A stretch of 64,000 nt of DNA from Sulfurimonas sp. Lineage in GTDB: Bacteria > Campylobacterota > Campylobacteria > Campylobacterales > Sulfurimonadaceae. Under the pieces are notes generated by a model. That model was not told the origin of the DNA. It worked only from the letters and a program-made list of their open reading frames with translations, and did not search any database. The stretch lies in contig JAUZSC010000009.1 of assembly GCA_030949825.1 (NCBI GenBank), forward strand, positions 35,896 to 99,895, in the 5' to 3' direction. Position 1 is the first letter of the stretch. The number at the start of each line of letters is the position of its first letter. Below, piece after piece: positions 35,766-46,221 of this stretch. The translations under genes were made by a program, and so were the position numbers.

Positions 35766-36689
35766 ATGAAAATGGTTTTATTAGATACTCTCACTTTTGG
35801 AGAAACAGACTTAGGTGCTTTTGATGCACTTGGTGAAGTTACAGTGTATCAAACAACATCTGCAAAACAAACACAAGAACGCATTGCTAACTGTGATGTT
35901 ATCGTTACTAACAAGGTTGTTATTACAAAAGAGAATATGAAAAATACACCGAGCTTAAAACTCATTTGTGTAGCAGCAACGGGTATGAACAATGTTGATT
36001 TAGATGCAGCAAAAACAAACAATATAGAAGTAAAAAATGTAGCAGGCTATTCAACTGATTCTGTTATTCAACATACTTTTTCTTTACTTTTTTATCTTAT
36101 GGGACATTCTCGTTATTACGACGAGGTAGTTAAGAGTGGAAGCTATTCTAAAAGTGCTATTTTTACAGATGTATCAAAGCCATTTTTTGAGATAAAAGGT
36201 AAAAAATGGGGAATTATAGGTTTAGGTGCTATTGGTCGTGGTGTTGCAAATATCGCTAAGGCTTTTGGCGCGGATGTAACTTATTACTCTACAAGTGGAG
36301 TGAATCGTACAGAAGATTTTCAGCGACAAAGCCTAGATGCAATGCTCAAGTCCTGCGACATGATCTCTATTCACGCACCTTTAAATGAAAAAACAAACAA
36401 TCTTTTAGATTATGAAGAACTCAAAACCTGTAAAGATGGGGCAATAGTTCTCAACCTTGGACGCGGAGGCATTATCAACGAAGATGCGGTGGCTAAGATT
36501 ATTGATGAGAAAAATATTTCTTTTGGTCTAGATGTTTTAACTGAGGAGCCAATGCGTGAAAATCATCCACTTTTAAGCGTTAAAAACAAAGAAAATCTTT
36601 ACATTACACCTCATATTGCGTGGACTTCCATAGAAGCACGAGATTTATTAATTGCATCTACGGTAGAGAATATTAAATCGCTGAAATAG
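35766..36689 (+). CDS. D-2-hydroxyacid dehydrogenase
   Basis: KWGIIGLGAIGRGVANIAKAFGADV; VLNLGRGGIINEDAV. Confidence 0.92.
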   Translation: MKMVLLDTLTFGETDLGAFDALGEVTVYQTTSAKQTQERIANCDVIVTNKVVITKENMKNTPSLKLICVAATGMNNVDLDAAKTNNIEVKNVAGYSTDSVIQHTFSLLFYLMGHSRYYDEVVKSGSYSKSAIFTDVSKPFFEIKGKKWGIIGLGAIGRGVANIAKAFGADVTYYSTSGVNRTEDFQRQSLDAMLKSCDMISIHAPLNEKTNNLLDYEELKTCKDGAIVLNLGRGGIINEDAVAKIIDEKNISFGLDVLTEEPMRENHPLLSVKNKENLYITPHIAWTSIEARDLLIASTVENIKSLK

Positions 36690-37081
36690 CACTCTTCTTC
36701 TCAGCTTTTTTAGCTGCCACGATTATTCCCTTTAGTTCAGAACTTGCATTTATTGTAGCTTTAAAAAATGAGATGCCACAATATACAGCGCTTTTTTTTG
36801 CTTCATCAGGAAATATCCTTGCTATCATTGTAAATTATTATTTGGGTTTTTTGTTTTACGAAAAAACTAAAACAAAACTTTCTAAATCTCGTATAGGAAA
36901 GAAGTCATTTGCTCTAGGTGAGAAGTACGGATATTACGCTTTATTCCTCTCATGGCTTCCAATCATCGGTGATCCTCTCACCCTCGTTGGGGGTATTTTA
37001 CGATTACGATTCCTTTATTTTATTCTTATCGCTGGTTCTTTACGCATAGCGAGGTATTATTTTTTAACTTTTATGATATAA
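36677..37081 (+). CDS. DedA/VTT-family membrane protein (YqaA-like); start uncertain
   Basis: Open frame upstream of the annotated Met gives EIALFFSAFLAATIIPFSSELAFIVALKNEMPQYTALFFASSGNILAI; no ATG/GTG/TTG in that frame before a stop. Confidence 0.7.
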   Translation: MAEIALFFSAFLAATIIPFSSELAFIVALKNEMPQYTALFFASSGNILAIIVNYYLGFLFYEKTKTKLSKSRIGKKSFALGEKYGYYALFLSWLPIIGDPLTLVGGILRLRFLYFILIAGSLRIARYYFLTFMI

Positions 37082-37110
37082 TTATTGTAATATGTCAAGG
37101 AGTTATTTTT

Positions 37111-38046
37111 ATGCTTAAAGAATTGTTGGTTTTACTCATAACAAGTCAATTCCTTTTCTCTGATGCTATCACTCCAATCCCCTTAAATCCTGATTATGAC
37201 AAAGAAAAAGCAGCACTAGGAAAGAGCTTGTTCTTTGACCAGATTCTTTCTATTGATGGAAGTAGATCGTGTGCTTCATGCCATCACCTTCCTGGTAGTG
37301 GAGCAGACAATATAGCTTTTTCTCTAGGTATGTCTAATCATGCTACTAGTATTAATACGCCAACAGTTTTAAATGCAAGGTTTAATTTTGTGCAGTTTTG
37401 GAATGGACGCGTAGAGACTTTACACGAACAAGCACTTGTGCCACTTTTTAATCCAAAAGAGATGGGAGAATCTATTGAAGCTTCAATAGAAAAATTAAAT
37501 AAATCAAAGTATAAAGAAAAATTTGAAAATTTATTTCCAGAAGGTGTTACAAAAGACAGTATTGCTCAAGTAATAGAAGAATTTGAAAAAGCTTTAACAA
37601 CGCCAAACTCTAGGTTTGATAAATATTTAAGAGGCGATGAATATGCTCTTAATGAACAAGAGTTACGCGGCTATAAAGCTTTTCAAAACCAAGGCTGCAT
37701 CTCGTGTCATAATGGTGTAAACATTGGTGGGAATATGTACCAAAAGATGGGAATCATGATCCCTTATGACCATACAGTAGATGCTACTTCTATAGAGGGG
37801 CGTTATGCTGTTACAGGCAGACAAAGAGATAAGGCTGTATTTAAGGTTCCGACTTTGAGAAACATAGATTTAACTGCTCCGTATCTACATGATGGAAGTG
37901 CTACGAGTTTACGGGATGTTGTTATAGATATGCGAGAGCATCAGTTAGGAATTTTAGAAGAAGACAAAAGCATTGATGATATTGTTGCCTTTTTAAAAAC
38001 ATTGACAGGTGAAAGTCCAAAGATATTAAGTGGTACAAGCGAATGA
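37111..38046 (+). CDS. Dihaem cytochrome c peroxidase family protein
   Basis: CASCHH and CISCHN haem motifs; FWNGRVETLHEQALVPLFNPKEMG; TAPYLHDGSATSL. Confidence 0.92.
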   Translation: MLKELLVLLITSQFLFSDAITPIPLNPDYDKEKAALGKSLFFDQILSIDGSRSCASCHHLPGSGADNIAFSLGMSNHATSINTPTVLNARFNFVQFWNGRVETLHEQALVPLFNPKEMGESIEASIEKLNKSKYKEKFENLFPEGVTKDSIAQVIEEFEKALTTPNSRFDKYLRGDEYALNEQELRGYKAFQNQGCISCHNGVNIGGNMYQKMGIMIPYDHTVDATSIEGRYAVTGRQRDKAVFKVPTLRNIDLTAPYLHDGSATSLRDVVIDMREHQLGILEEDKSIDDIVAFLKTLTGESPKILSGTSE

Positions 38047-40325
38047 AAAAAAATATTTTTATAGCCTTTGTTTTCGTTAGCACACTCTGTGTTATAATTT
38101 TTTATATCTTGAGAAATGGAGAAATAGTAGAACATGAAAAATTATATGCAGAACTGAGAAACATAAGTTATGAGTTGGAAATTTCAATAGATAAACAGCA
38201 TAAGAATCTTGAACTTCTTAAAACTCAAAATAACTATGATGGAGTCGTAAAAGAAAATCTAGACTTGAAAAAAAGATTTCAATATTATGAGTTATTGATT
38301 AAAAAAACTAAGAATGTTAAATTAGATAACTTGTTTTACGATATGAAGCAGAAAATATTTACATTAGAACATATTTATGAAGATATAAAAACAGATAATG
38401 CAGTTATGAAAAATTCTCAAATGTGGCTATCAAAAACTTATATAAACTATGTGACTCATTCACAAAATACAAATCTTGATAAAGATGTACTTTTATATAT
38501 TTTCAATGCTATTAGCCCTTATAAAAGTACTCAAAATAACACATTTAAAAAAATCGAATCTGATTTTTTGGATGTAGATACCTTTAATGCACATTTATAT
38601 ATCATTTATGAAAAGAAAAAATCTCTTTCCTTTTTAGAAAAATCTCTTGATAAAAATACATTATTTGATGAATTGGATAAGGTTATTTTATATACATTAA
38701 GAGAAGTCCATAGTCTCCAAGAAGAAACAGAAACGATTATAAAAAGATTACTCTTTACTTCGGCTTTTCTTCTTCTTTTTGGGCTGATTTTATATGTAAG
38801 AGAGATTGTAAGTGCAAATGAAACAAAAAGACTAAAAAATGAACTGCAACAATTTGTAGATGCTCTCAATGAAAGTGCTATCGTTTCTAAAACAGATATA
38901 AAAGGTGTTATTACATATGTGAATGATAAGTTTTGTGAAGTATCAGGATATAAAAGAGAAGAGCTCGTTGGGTTTGGGCATAACATCATTCGGCATCCAG
39001 ATATGGATTCAAAAGTTTTCACTCAATTATGGTCAACTGTACAAAACAAGAATGTTTTTAAAGCAACTCTACATAATCGTGCAAAAAATGGAGATAGCTA
39101 TTATGTTGATACAACAATAAAAGCTATTCTTGATATACATGGAGAGATCATCGAATACCTCGCTGTGCGATACGATGTGACAGACTTGACTTTAAGTAGA
39201 GATAGGGCAGTCTTAGCAGAAAAAGCAAAGGGTGAATTTCTCTCAAATATGTCGCATGAACTCAGAACACCTTTAAATTCTATTAATGGGTTCTCAGCTA
39301 TTTTATCGCGTTTGATTAAAGATGAAAAACATTTAAAATATTTAAAAAATATTATGGATAGTTCGGATAACTTAATAGGCTTAATCAATGACATTTTAGA
39401 CCTTTCTAAACTCCAAAGTGGAAAATTTAGTTTAGATTACCATGACTTTAATTTGGAAGAAAAACTCCTTGTATTACTTGAGCGTTTTGACGCTTTACTT
39501 CTCGCATCTGACTTGCGTTTAGTACGCTATTTTGATGAAAATATAAAAGTAAGTTTGCAAGGAGATTGGTTAAGAATATCTCAAATCATTACAAATATAA
39601 TGTCCAATGCAATTAAATTTTCTTCTGCAGGAAAAGAGATTCAACTGAGCATCTCTTATGAAAAAGAAGAACTGAAAATTCAAGTAAGAGATTTTGGAAT
39701 TGGTTTAAGCCAAGAGGCACAGACTAAAATCTTTAATGCTTTTGAACAAGCAGATAATTCAACAACACGACAATACGGGGGAACTGGTCTTGGTTTAAGC
39801 ATAGTCCTCAACCTCATAGAGCAAATGAAGGGTACTATAGATTTACAAAGTACAGAGGGTGAGGGAAGTTGTTTTAGCATTATGATTCCTCTAAAAGAAG
39901 CTAAAGTACTTCAAGAACAAGAAGAGAGTCAAGAAGATGAACAAAGAGAACTTTTAAGCGCATATGTACTAATAGCTGAGGACAATAAAACAAACCAGAT
40001 GCTCATAGGAATACTTATGGAAGAGTTTGGTTTAGACTTTAAGATAGCAAATGATGGCGTAGAAGCGGTAGAGATGTTTGGAAAAGAAAAATTTGACTTA
40101 GTTTTGATGGACGAAAATATGCCAAATCTTAATGGCTGTGACGCTATGAAAAAAATCCACAGTTTCCACGGAAATGATGTACCAATAGTTGCCTTAACCG
40201 CTAATGCAATGACTGGGGATAAACAAAGATTTTTAGATTCGGGAATGGATGATTATGTTGCTAAACCCATTGACGATGAAGAGCTTTATAAAGTTATAAA
40301 AAGACTACTAAGAAAAAACAAGTGA
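38043..40325 (+). CDS. Hybrid sensor histidine kinase (PAS, HisKA, HATPase, receiver)
   Basis: FLSNMSHELRTPLNSI; GGTGLGLSI; VLIAEDNKTNQMLI...LVLMDENMP. Confidence 0.93.
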   Translation: MKKNIFIAFVFVSTLCVIIFYILRNGEIVEHEKLYAELRNISYELEISIDKQHKNLELLKTQNNYDGVVKENLDLKKRFQYYELLIKKTKNVKLDNLFYDMKQKIFTLEHIYEDIKTDNAVMKNSQMWLSKTYINYVTHSQNTNLDKDVLLYIFNAISPYKSTQNNTFKKIESDFLDVDTFNAHLYIIYEKKKSLSFLEKSLDKNTLFDELDKVILYTLREVHSLQEETETIIKRLLFTSAFLLLFGLILYVREIVSANETKRLKNELQQFVDALNESAIVSKTDIKGVITYVNDKFCEVSGYKREELVGFGHNIIRHPDMDSKVFTQLWSTVQNKNVFKATLHNRAKNGDSYYVDTTIKAILDIHGEIIEYLAVRYDVTDLTLSRDRAVLAEKAKGEFLSNMSHELRTPLNSINGFSAILSRLIKDEKHLKYLKNIMDSSDNLIGLINDILDLSKLQSGKFSLDYHDFNLEEKLLVLLERFDALLLASDLRLVRYFDENIKVSLQGDWLRISQIITNIMSNAIKFSSAGKEIQLSISYEKEELKIQVRDFGIGLSQEAQTKIFNAFEQADNSTTRQYGGTGLGLSIVLNLIEQMKGTIDLQSTEGEGSCFSIMIPLKEAKVLQEQEESQEDEQRELLSAYVLIAEDNKTNQMLIGILMEEFGLDFKIANDGVEAVEMFGKEKFDLVLMDENMPNLNGCDAMKKIHSFHGNDVPIVALTANAMTGDKQRFLDSGMDDYVAKPIDDEELYKVIKRLLRKNK

Positions 40326-40337
40326 GTTAGGAAAAAA

Positions 40338-41922
40338 ATGAATACAAGTGATGTTTTAATAATAGGCGCAGGTGGAGCTGGTTTGGTTGCCGCCTTGCAC
40401 GCAAAAGCAAAAGGCGTACATGTCAGAGTGTTAACAAAAAGAGTATCCAACCCGTTCTCAAACCTGTATGGCACAAGGTGGAATCAACGCAGCCCTTGGA
40501 AATGCTGGTGAAGATAGTGTTGCATCACATATTGCAAATACTTTGAAGTCCGCAAAAAATATAGCAAGTCTAGATGCCATAAAACACTTATGTGAAAATG
40601 CTCCAGATGCTATAGCGTGGTTAGACTCGATAGGTGTTTGCTTTTCTCGTACAAAAGACTCTAAAATCGCTCAAAGAGCCTTAGGTGGGGCATCTTCACC
40701 TCGTGCCTGTTATGCACAAGATTATACAGGTCTAAAAATCCTGCATACCTTGTACGATAGATGTTTAGAACAAGGCATAGAGATTATACATGAGACTTTC
40801 TTACTCGATATTCACACACACGAGAACACAGTTATGGGAGTGAGCGCCTTAGATATCCGCTCAGGAGAGACGAAGACTTACGAGGCAGCCTCTGTTATTT
40901 TAGCGACAGGCGGATACAGCAGAGTTTATAACAAACACTCAACTAACTCAACAGCATCTACGGGAGATGGCATTGCATCTGCCTTGCGAGCGGGAGCGAG
41001 TTTGAGCGATATGGAGTTTGTGCAGTTTCATCCAACCGGACTTAAACATTCTTCTATTCTTATCTCAGAATCAGCGCGAGGTGCTGGTGGTTATCTTGTA
41101 AACTCTAAGGGTGAGCGTTTTATAGATGAGTTACTTCCTCGTGACACAGTAGCTCGAGCCATAGATGCACAGATAAAAAGCGGTGAAAATGTATTTTTAG
41201 ATATTCGTCATTTAGATGAGGAGTTTATAAATAGAGAACTTCCACAAGAAAGAAAGTTAGCAAAGCTTTATGAAAATGTGGATCCTGTTAGTGATTTAGT
41301 TCCCATCAAACCAGTAGCACATTACACAATGGGTGGAATCGATGTAGATGCAAAGGCAATGACGAGTGTTAGAGGTTTGTTTGCCACGGGTGAATGTGCT
41401 AATCATAGTGTGCATGGTGCTAACCGTCTTGGCGGAAATTCACTTTTAGAGTTAATCGTTTTTGGAAAGCTTGCTGGTGAAAATGCTGCAGAATTTTCAA
41501 AAAATGTTTCTAGTTCCCAAGCACAGTATGGGAGCGAGAAGAGCCAAAGGGCTAGTTCCCATGCTTTGCTTGGGAATTCAGAGATAGATTTTTATAAAAT
41601 ACGAGAAGAACTCGGTGATTTGTTTTATTCGCAGGTTGGAATTATACGTGAAGCATCCCAACTCGCAGATGCTCTAGTAAAAGTAGAATCACACATCGCA
41701 AACCTTCCTCAAATGGGCGTAAAAGACACATCTAAAGTTTATAACACAAACAAGATAGAGTTTTTAGAATTTAAAAATATCTTAGAACTTTCTCGTTTGA
41801 TTCTTTTGAGTGCATTGTCTAGAAATGAAAGTCGTGGAGCACATTTTAGAAGTGATAAGCCAGACACAGATGCATCCTTTGACAAACATACTGTTATAGA
41901 TAAAGATGGAGTAGTGTCATGA
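40338..41922 (+). CDS. Fumarate reductase/succinate dehydrogenase flavoprotein subunit, frameshifted near 40450
   Basis: MNTSDVLIIGAGGAGLVAALHAKAKGVHVRVLTK then, after a 1-nt correction in the A-run, EYPTRSQTCMAQGGINAALGN; FHPTGL, HYTMGGID. Confidence 0.9.
41510..41579 (+). repeat. Double palindromic repeat inserted in frame in the FrdA-like gene
   Basis: CTAGTTCCCAAGCACAGTATGGGAGCGAGAAGAGCCAAAGGGCTAGTTCCCATGCTTTGCTTGGGAATTC; outer arms TTCCCAAGCA/TGCTTGGGAA perfectly complementary; direct repeat CTAGTTCCCA at 41510 and 41552. Confidence 0.75.
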
Positions 41923-42620
41923 AGATAAAGCTTCAAAGAGAAACACTTGTTGAGTATGAAGTAGATTTGAGTGATGCTACACTCTTAAATGTTTTAGATG
42001 AGATAAAAACAAAGATTGACCCAAGTTTGAGTTTTTCAAGTGGATGTAGAAGTAGCATCTGTGGCTCATGTTCTGTGCGTGTAAATTCAAGAGAAGTTTT
42101 AGCCTGTTCTTATAAGGTTCAAGATGGAGATGTCGTCGAGCCATTAAAAAATGTACCAGTCATTCGTGACTTAGTTGTAGAGATGGATAAGGCTTTACAG
42201 TTTAATGCAAAATCAAAGGCATGGCTAAGTAATACTTTAAATACTCCTAATCTTACGCAGGACAATGCCTCTATGAACGAAGTGCAAAGTGATTGCATCT
42301 TATGTGGAGCGTGTTATAGCGCTTGCCCTGTGTATGCAGTAAATAGTGACTTCTTAGGACCATTCGCACTCACGCGTGTTTGGAAATATGTGAGTGATGC
42401 TAGAGAGGACAATTCAAAAGAAAAGATTGATACTATTCAAGCGAATGGCGTTTGGGATTGTACTTTGTGTAATGAGTGTACACTTGTGTGTCCTCAAGAT
42501 ATATCTTCAAAAGCAGACATCGAGATGCTTCGTACTCGTTCTGTAATGGCAGGACATAATGACCCAAATTTCACATCTTTTGACACAGGCTTTGGCTTTG
42601 ATGGAAGTCCCTCGTTTTAA
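41919..42620 (+). CDS. Fumarate reductase/succinate dehydrogenase iron-sulfur subunit
   Basis: CRSSICGSCSVRVNSREVLAC 2Fe-2S motif; CILCGACYSACPVYA and CTLCNECTLVCPQDI cluster motifs. Confidence 0.92.
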   Translation: MKIKLQRETLVEYEVDLSDATLLNVLDEIKTKIDPSLSFSSGCRSSICGSCSVRVNSREVLACSYKVQDGDVVEPLKNVPVIRDLVVEMDKALQFNAKSKAWLSNTLNTPNLTQDNASMNEVQSDCILCGACYSACPVYAVNSDFLGPFALTRVWKYVSDAREDNSKEKIDTIQANGVWDCTLCNECTLVCPQDISSKADIEMLRTRSVMAGHNDPNFTSFDTGFGFDGSPSF

Positions 42621-42670
42621 AACACTAACAAACCCTTTAAACTATGTTATAATAATTCTAACATAAAAGA

Positions 42671-42744
42671 AAGAACTAGTTCTTTGAGCCTAACGCTGAG
42701 TTAAACCTAGCGTTAGCGTAGGTATCGGGATTACTCCCGATACC
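42671..42744. repeat. Cluster of intergenic palindromes
   Basis: AAGAACTAGTTCTT (42671-42684); CTAACGCT/AGCGTTAG (42690-42716); GGTATCGGGA-TTAC-TCCCGATACC (42721-42744). Confidence 0.7.
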
Positions 42745-42800
42745 GTATCTAATAGATGAAAGGTTTCCTTCATTTTATGAAATAAAATTAAGGAATTAAT

Positions 42801-43298
42801 GTGGCTAAAGAACATTCATTCGACATTACAGCAAAAATAGATATTCAAACTTTTAAAAATGCGATAAACCTCGTAGATAGAGAAGTTTCAAATCGTTATG
42901 ATTTTAAAGGGACTACTTTTGAGGTTACTTTTAATGAAAAGGCTAAAACACTTGTTTTAATTGCCTCAAGCGACAACAAGATAGACGCACTTAAAGATAT
43001 TGTAATCGCAAAATTTCTAAAACAAGGCTTATCTTCTAAGGTTATAGAAGAGTTGAAAACTGAAGACAGTTCAGGTGGAAATAGAAAGATGACTTTTAAA
43101 GTTGTTGATTATATAGAAAGTAAAGAAGCAAAAAAAATCACAGCCGACATTAAAAAAATGAAGTTAAAAGTGAATGCGCAAATCGAGGGAGACTCCATCC
43201 GTGTTAAAGGTGCTAAACTTGATGAACTACAAAAAGTAATAGCAATGGTTCGTGGGGGTGAGTGGGATGCTCCTCTAAATATTGAAAATATGAGATAA
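42801..43298 (+). CDS. YajQ family nucleotide/c-di-GMP-binding protein
   Basis: FDITAKIDIQTFKNAINLVDREVSNRYDFKGT. Confidence 0.93.
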   Translation: MAKEHSFDITAKIDIQTFKNAINLVDREVSNRYDFKGTTFEVTFNEKAKTLVLIASSDNKIDALKDIVIAKFLKQGLSSKVIEELKTEDSSGGNRKMTFKVVDYIESKEAKKITADIKKMKLKVNAQIEGDSIRVKGAKLDELQKVIAMVRGGEWDAPLNIENMR

Positions 43299-43308
43299 GG
43301 ATTCTACT

Positions 43309-43974
43309 ATGACACGAATGACGATACTTGAAGCGGCAGAGCATTTTGGGATTTCTAAAGAAGCTATACATAACCGTGTACGACGCGGATCACTTGAGGT
43401 AATACTTGTTGATGGTGTGAAAATGGTAGATATAGATGCCAGCGTAAAAGCTAATCCAGCGCCTAAAACAAGTCGAGTAAGAAAAGCTCCAGCTAAACAA
43501 GTTGATGAGAGATATTATAAGCTTTTAGAAGATCAAAACTCTCAACTTCATGTAAAGGTAGAAAAGCTTGAGGGCGAAACAAGAACGCTGCGTGATCAAA
43601 AAGAAGAGATGCTCATACAAGAGCGTATTAAAATTGAGCAAATTTATAAAGATAAAGACGAGCAGTTAAAAAACTTTCTCACTACACTCTCTGCACAGTT
43701 TATGTTAAATGCTCCAAGCCAAGTAAAAGAAGAAGAGCATGTTGAAGTTGAGATTGAAGAAATTGAAGAAGCAATAGAAAAAGATGTAGAAAAAAAAGGT
43801 GAACTTATTTCACTCAAAAAATATTTAAAAAAGAATAATTATTCACCTAAAAAACAAGAAAAAATCAAAATGAAATTTGTGAAAAAAGCTAAAATAGATG
43901 AAAGAATTATTGTTATTGGAAGTAAGTATTACATGGATACTTTTAAGTACGATTATAGTGATTTACTCAAGTAG
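43309..43974 (+). CDS. Helix-turn-helix domain protein with coiled coil
   Basis: N-terminal TILEAAEHFGISKEAIHNRVRRGSLEV; charged coiled-coil centre. Confidence 0.7.
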   Translation: MTRMTILEAAEHFGISKEAIHNRVRRGSLEVILVDGVKMVDIDASVKANPAPKTSRVRKAPAKQVDERYYKLLEDQNSQLHVKVEKLEGETRTLRDQKEEMLIQERIKIEQIYKDKDEQLKNFLTTLSAQFMLNAPSQVKEEEHVEVEIEEIEEAIEKDVEKKGELISLKKYLKKNNYSPKKQEKIKMKFVKKAKIDERIIVIGSKYYMDTFKYDYSDLLK

Positions 43975-43993
43975 TGATTTTTATAAATCACTA
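43972..43993. terminator. Bidirectional terminator shared by convergent genes
   Basis: TAGTGATTT-TTAT-AAATCACTA. Confidence 0.65.
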
Positions 43994-45906
43994 GCTCGAA
44001 GTGTTAGCCCTTTTAGGTTACTAATAGGATACGAATAAGAAATCCCATCTCCTTCTCCTGTTATATCAAGCTCATTCATAATGTTTTTAACCATAGCTTC
44101 CACTTTTTTAGTAGGTGTTATAAACATAAGGTTTGAGTCAGTAGAATCACTTTGAAGTCTGTTGTAAAAATTGTCCATTTCTTCAAGTCCCATACCGTGT
44201 GCTTTCATGATGGTAACACCTCTTGCTCCGGCTTCTTTTGCAGCTAAAAGTGCTTTTTCTTCTCTTTCGTGTGGTACTATAACATGGACAGCGGAAAACT
44301 GCATTTTATAAGAATGACGCTTGTCTGTTCCTTGAACTTTTACGGTTGAGAGCCCCATATTTTCAGCATCTACTAAAGCATGGCGCAATTCATCAAGATG
44401 CACCTCTTCTTTTTCATGTTGACCCATAACACCCATTCTTTCTGTGATAACACCGTATGCCATAACTGTTATCATGGGAAAAAGAGATGCAAAGGCTATA
44501 AGACCAAAACCATCTATGAGAGGATCTCGTCCTGGTATATTTGTGGCAAGACCAAGACCGAGTGCTGCCACAAGTGGGACTGTTACAGTTGAAGTTGTTA
44601 CACCCCCGCTATCGTAAGCGATAGGAACAATATACTTGGGAGCTATAAATGTTAATGCGATTACAAAAACATAACCAGCGATGATGTAGTAAACAATATC
44701 TCCACCATTTACAATTCTAAATGTTCCTAAAAATAGACCAATAGACACACCAAAAGCAACCGCAATACGAAGAACGAAGTCGTTGATTTTTCCATCACTA
44801 ATCTCTTTTGCCTTTCTGGCAATTGCCGTAAGAGAAGGTTCTGCCATGGTAGTTGAAAAACCAATAGCACCAGCAAAAGCGTAGATAATTACATTGCTAT
44901 CGTTTTGAGTGAGTTGAAAAGCCATCGTTTCACCAAGTGAGAAAAGACCCATTTCAAGACCGATAATAAAAGCATCTAAACCAATGATAACAAGACCAAA
45001 GCCGATAAGTACTTCTTTTAAATTATCAATCGGTTTTTTTAAAATTATATATTGAAAAAATAAGATAATTCCCAAAATTGGAACTACATCCATTACCACT
45101 CCAGCAAAACCTTTAACAAGATTTATTAAACTAAAGTCAAAGGCACTTGCTGTTTCAGCGGTGTGTGCTGCGAGTGGCATTACAATATCAGATGTTTCTA
45201 TAAACTCGTAAACATAGATGCCATAAAACTGAACAAATATCATAGGAGTGAGTGAGGCAAAGGCAATAAGACCAAAGCCATCTAAAACAGGATTTCGACC
45301 CTTGATAGTAGATGCTAGACCAATCCCAAGGGCTGCAACAAGTGGTACGGTTACAGTAGAAGTGGTAACGCCACCAAGGTCAAAGGCGAGTCCAACGATT
45401 TCTTTAGGAGAGAAGTATGTGGCCGCTACTACTAAAATATATCCTGAGATAATGTAGTAATGAATTGGATGACCTTTTATAATCCTCCAAACGCCAACAA
45501 CTATGGCAAAACCAACAGAAAATGCGACAACCATTCTAAGCGTAAATGCGTCGATTCGACCAGCAGATATACCTGCTGCTTTATCGGCTATAACAAGTAA
45601 TGCAGGTTCGGCAACGGTTGTTCCAAAGCCTATCATAAAGGCAAAAAGAACTATCCAGCCTGTAGAACCTTTTCGAGCAAAGTCTCCAGCAAGACCTTCT
45701 CCAACAGGAAAAATTCCAACTTCAAGACCAAGAAGAAAAATAGCAAGACCTATACCAACGATAGCTAAACCAATGGTAGTACTAAGCCAGTTATCTGGAA
45801 TAACTTGAATGATTGCAAGTTGAAAGAATACGATAACGAGAATAATAGGAAGTAAATCTCTAAATGATTCTTTGAGGAGTTTTAAAAATGATGCTATGCT
45901 TAACAC
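43981..45906 (-). CDS. Tandem DUF1538 membrane protein with a C-terminal PII-like domain
   Basis: Two homologous membrane halves ([18 protein letters not shown] / [40 protein letters not shown]) followed by [31 protein letters not shown]. Confidence 0.85.
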   Translation of the reverse strand: MLSIASFLKLLKESFRDLLPIILVIVFFQLAIIQVIPDNWLSTTIGLAIVGIGLAIFLLGLEVGIFPVGEGLAGDFARKGSTGWIVLFAFMIGFGTTVAEPALLVIADKAAGISAGRIDAFTLRMVVAFSVGFAIVVGVWRIIKGHPIHYYIISGYILVVAATYFSPKEIVGLAFDLGGVTTSTVTVPLVAALGIGLASTIKGRNPVLDGFGLIAFASLTPMIFVQFYGIYVYEFIETSDIVMPLAAHTAETASAFDFSLINLVKGFAGVVMDVVPILGIILFFQYIILKKPIDNLKEVLIGFGLVIIGLDAFIIGLEMGLFSLGETMAFQLTQNDSNVIIYAFAGAIGFSTTMAEPSLTAIARKAKEISDGKINDFVLRIAVAFGVSIGLFLGTFRIVNGGDIVYYIIAGYVFVIALTFIAPKYIVPIAYDSGGVTTSTVTVPLVAALGLGLATNIPGRDPLIDGFGLIAFASLFPMITVMAYGVITERMGVMGQHEKEEVHLDELRHALVDAENMGLSTVKVQGTDKRHSYKMQFSAVHVIVPHEREEKALLAAKEAGARGVTIMKAHGMGLEEMDNFYNRLQSDSTDSNLMFITPTKKVEAMVKNIMNELDITGEGDGISYSYPISNLKGLTLRASDL

Positions 45907-46022
45907 GAGGACCTTCTTGTAGTTTTATATAAGCAATTGTACCTTGTCTTGCTTGAAACTAAAGAGAAATTGTAAAAAAAGAGAATATTTAGGTTTATAG
46001 TGTATAATTCAAATCTTCAAAT

Positions 46023-46118
46023 GGTTTCGTGTCCGAGTGGTCGATGGTGTGACCTTGGAAAGGTCATGTAGATTTATCTACCGAGAGTTCGAATAACTCG
46101 CTACATTGCTTTGAAACC
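46023..46118 (+). pseudogene. Degenerate tRNA-Ser(GGA): 5' half intact, T-arm/3' side altered
   Basis: GGTTTCGTGTCCGAGTGG...GACCTTGGAAAGGTC...GTAGATTTATCTAC, then GAGAGTTCGAATAACTCGCTACATTGCTTTGAAACC, about 12 nt too long for a normal T-arm. Confidence 0.7.
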
Positions 46119-46221
46119 CCTATAATAAGGACTTTGAAGAGAAACAGTTGCTTGAAAAAGCCAAGTGCGTCACTAATGCGTCAGTAATGAAACAGAGTGA
46201 TATAAGAAAAACAAATAAAAT

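Noticed and set aside
45248-45808. Two plus-strand ORFs opposite the DUF1538 gene
   Set aside because: Opposite a well-formed membrane protein; Pro/Thr/Ala-rich shadow translation
46023-46118. Functional tRNA-Ser with an intron
   Set aside because: The extra sequence is in the T-arm, with no group I/II or archaeal-type intron signals; degeneration after integration is simpler
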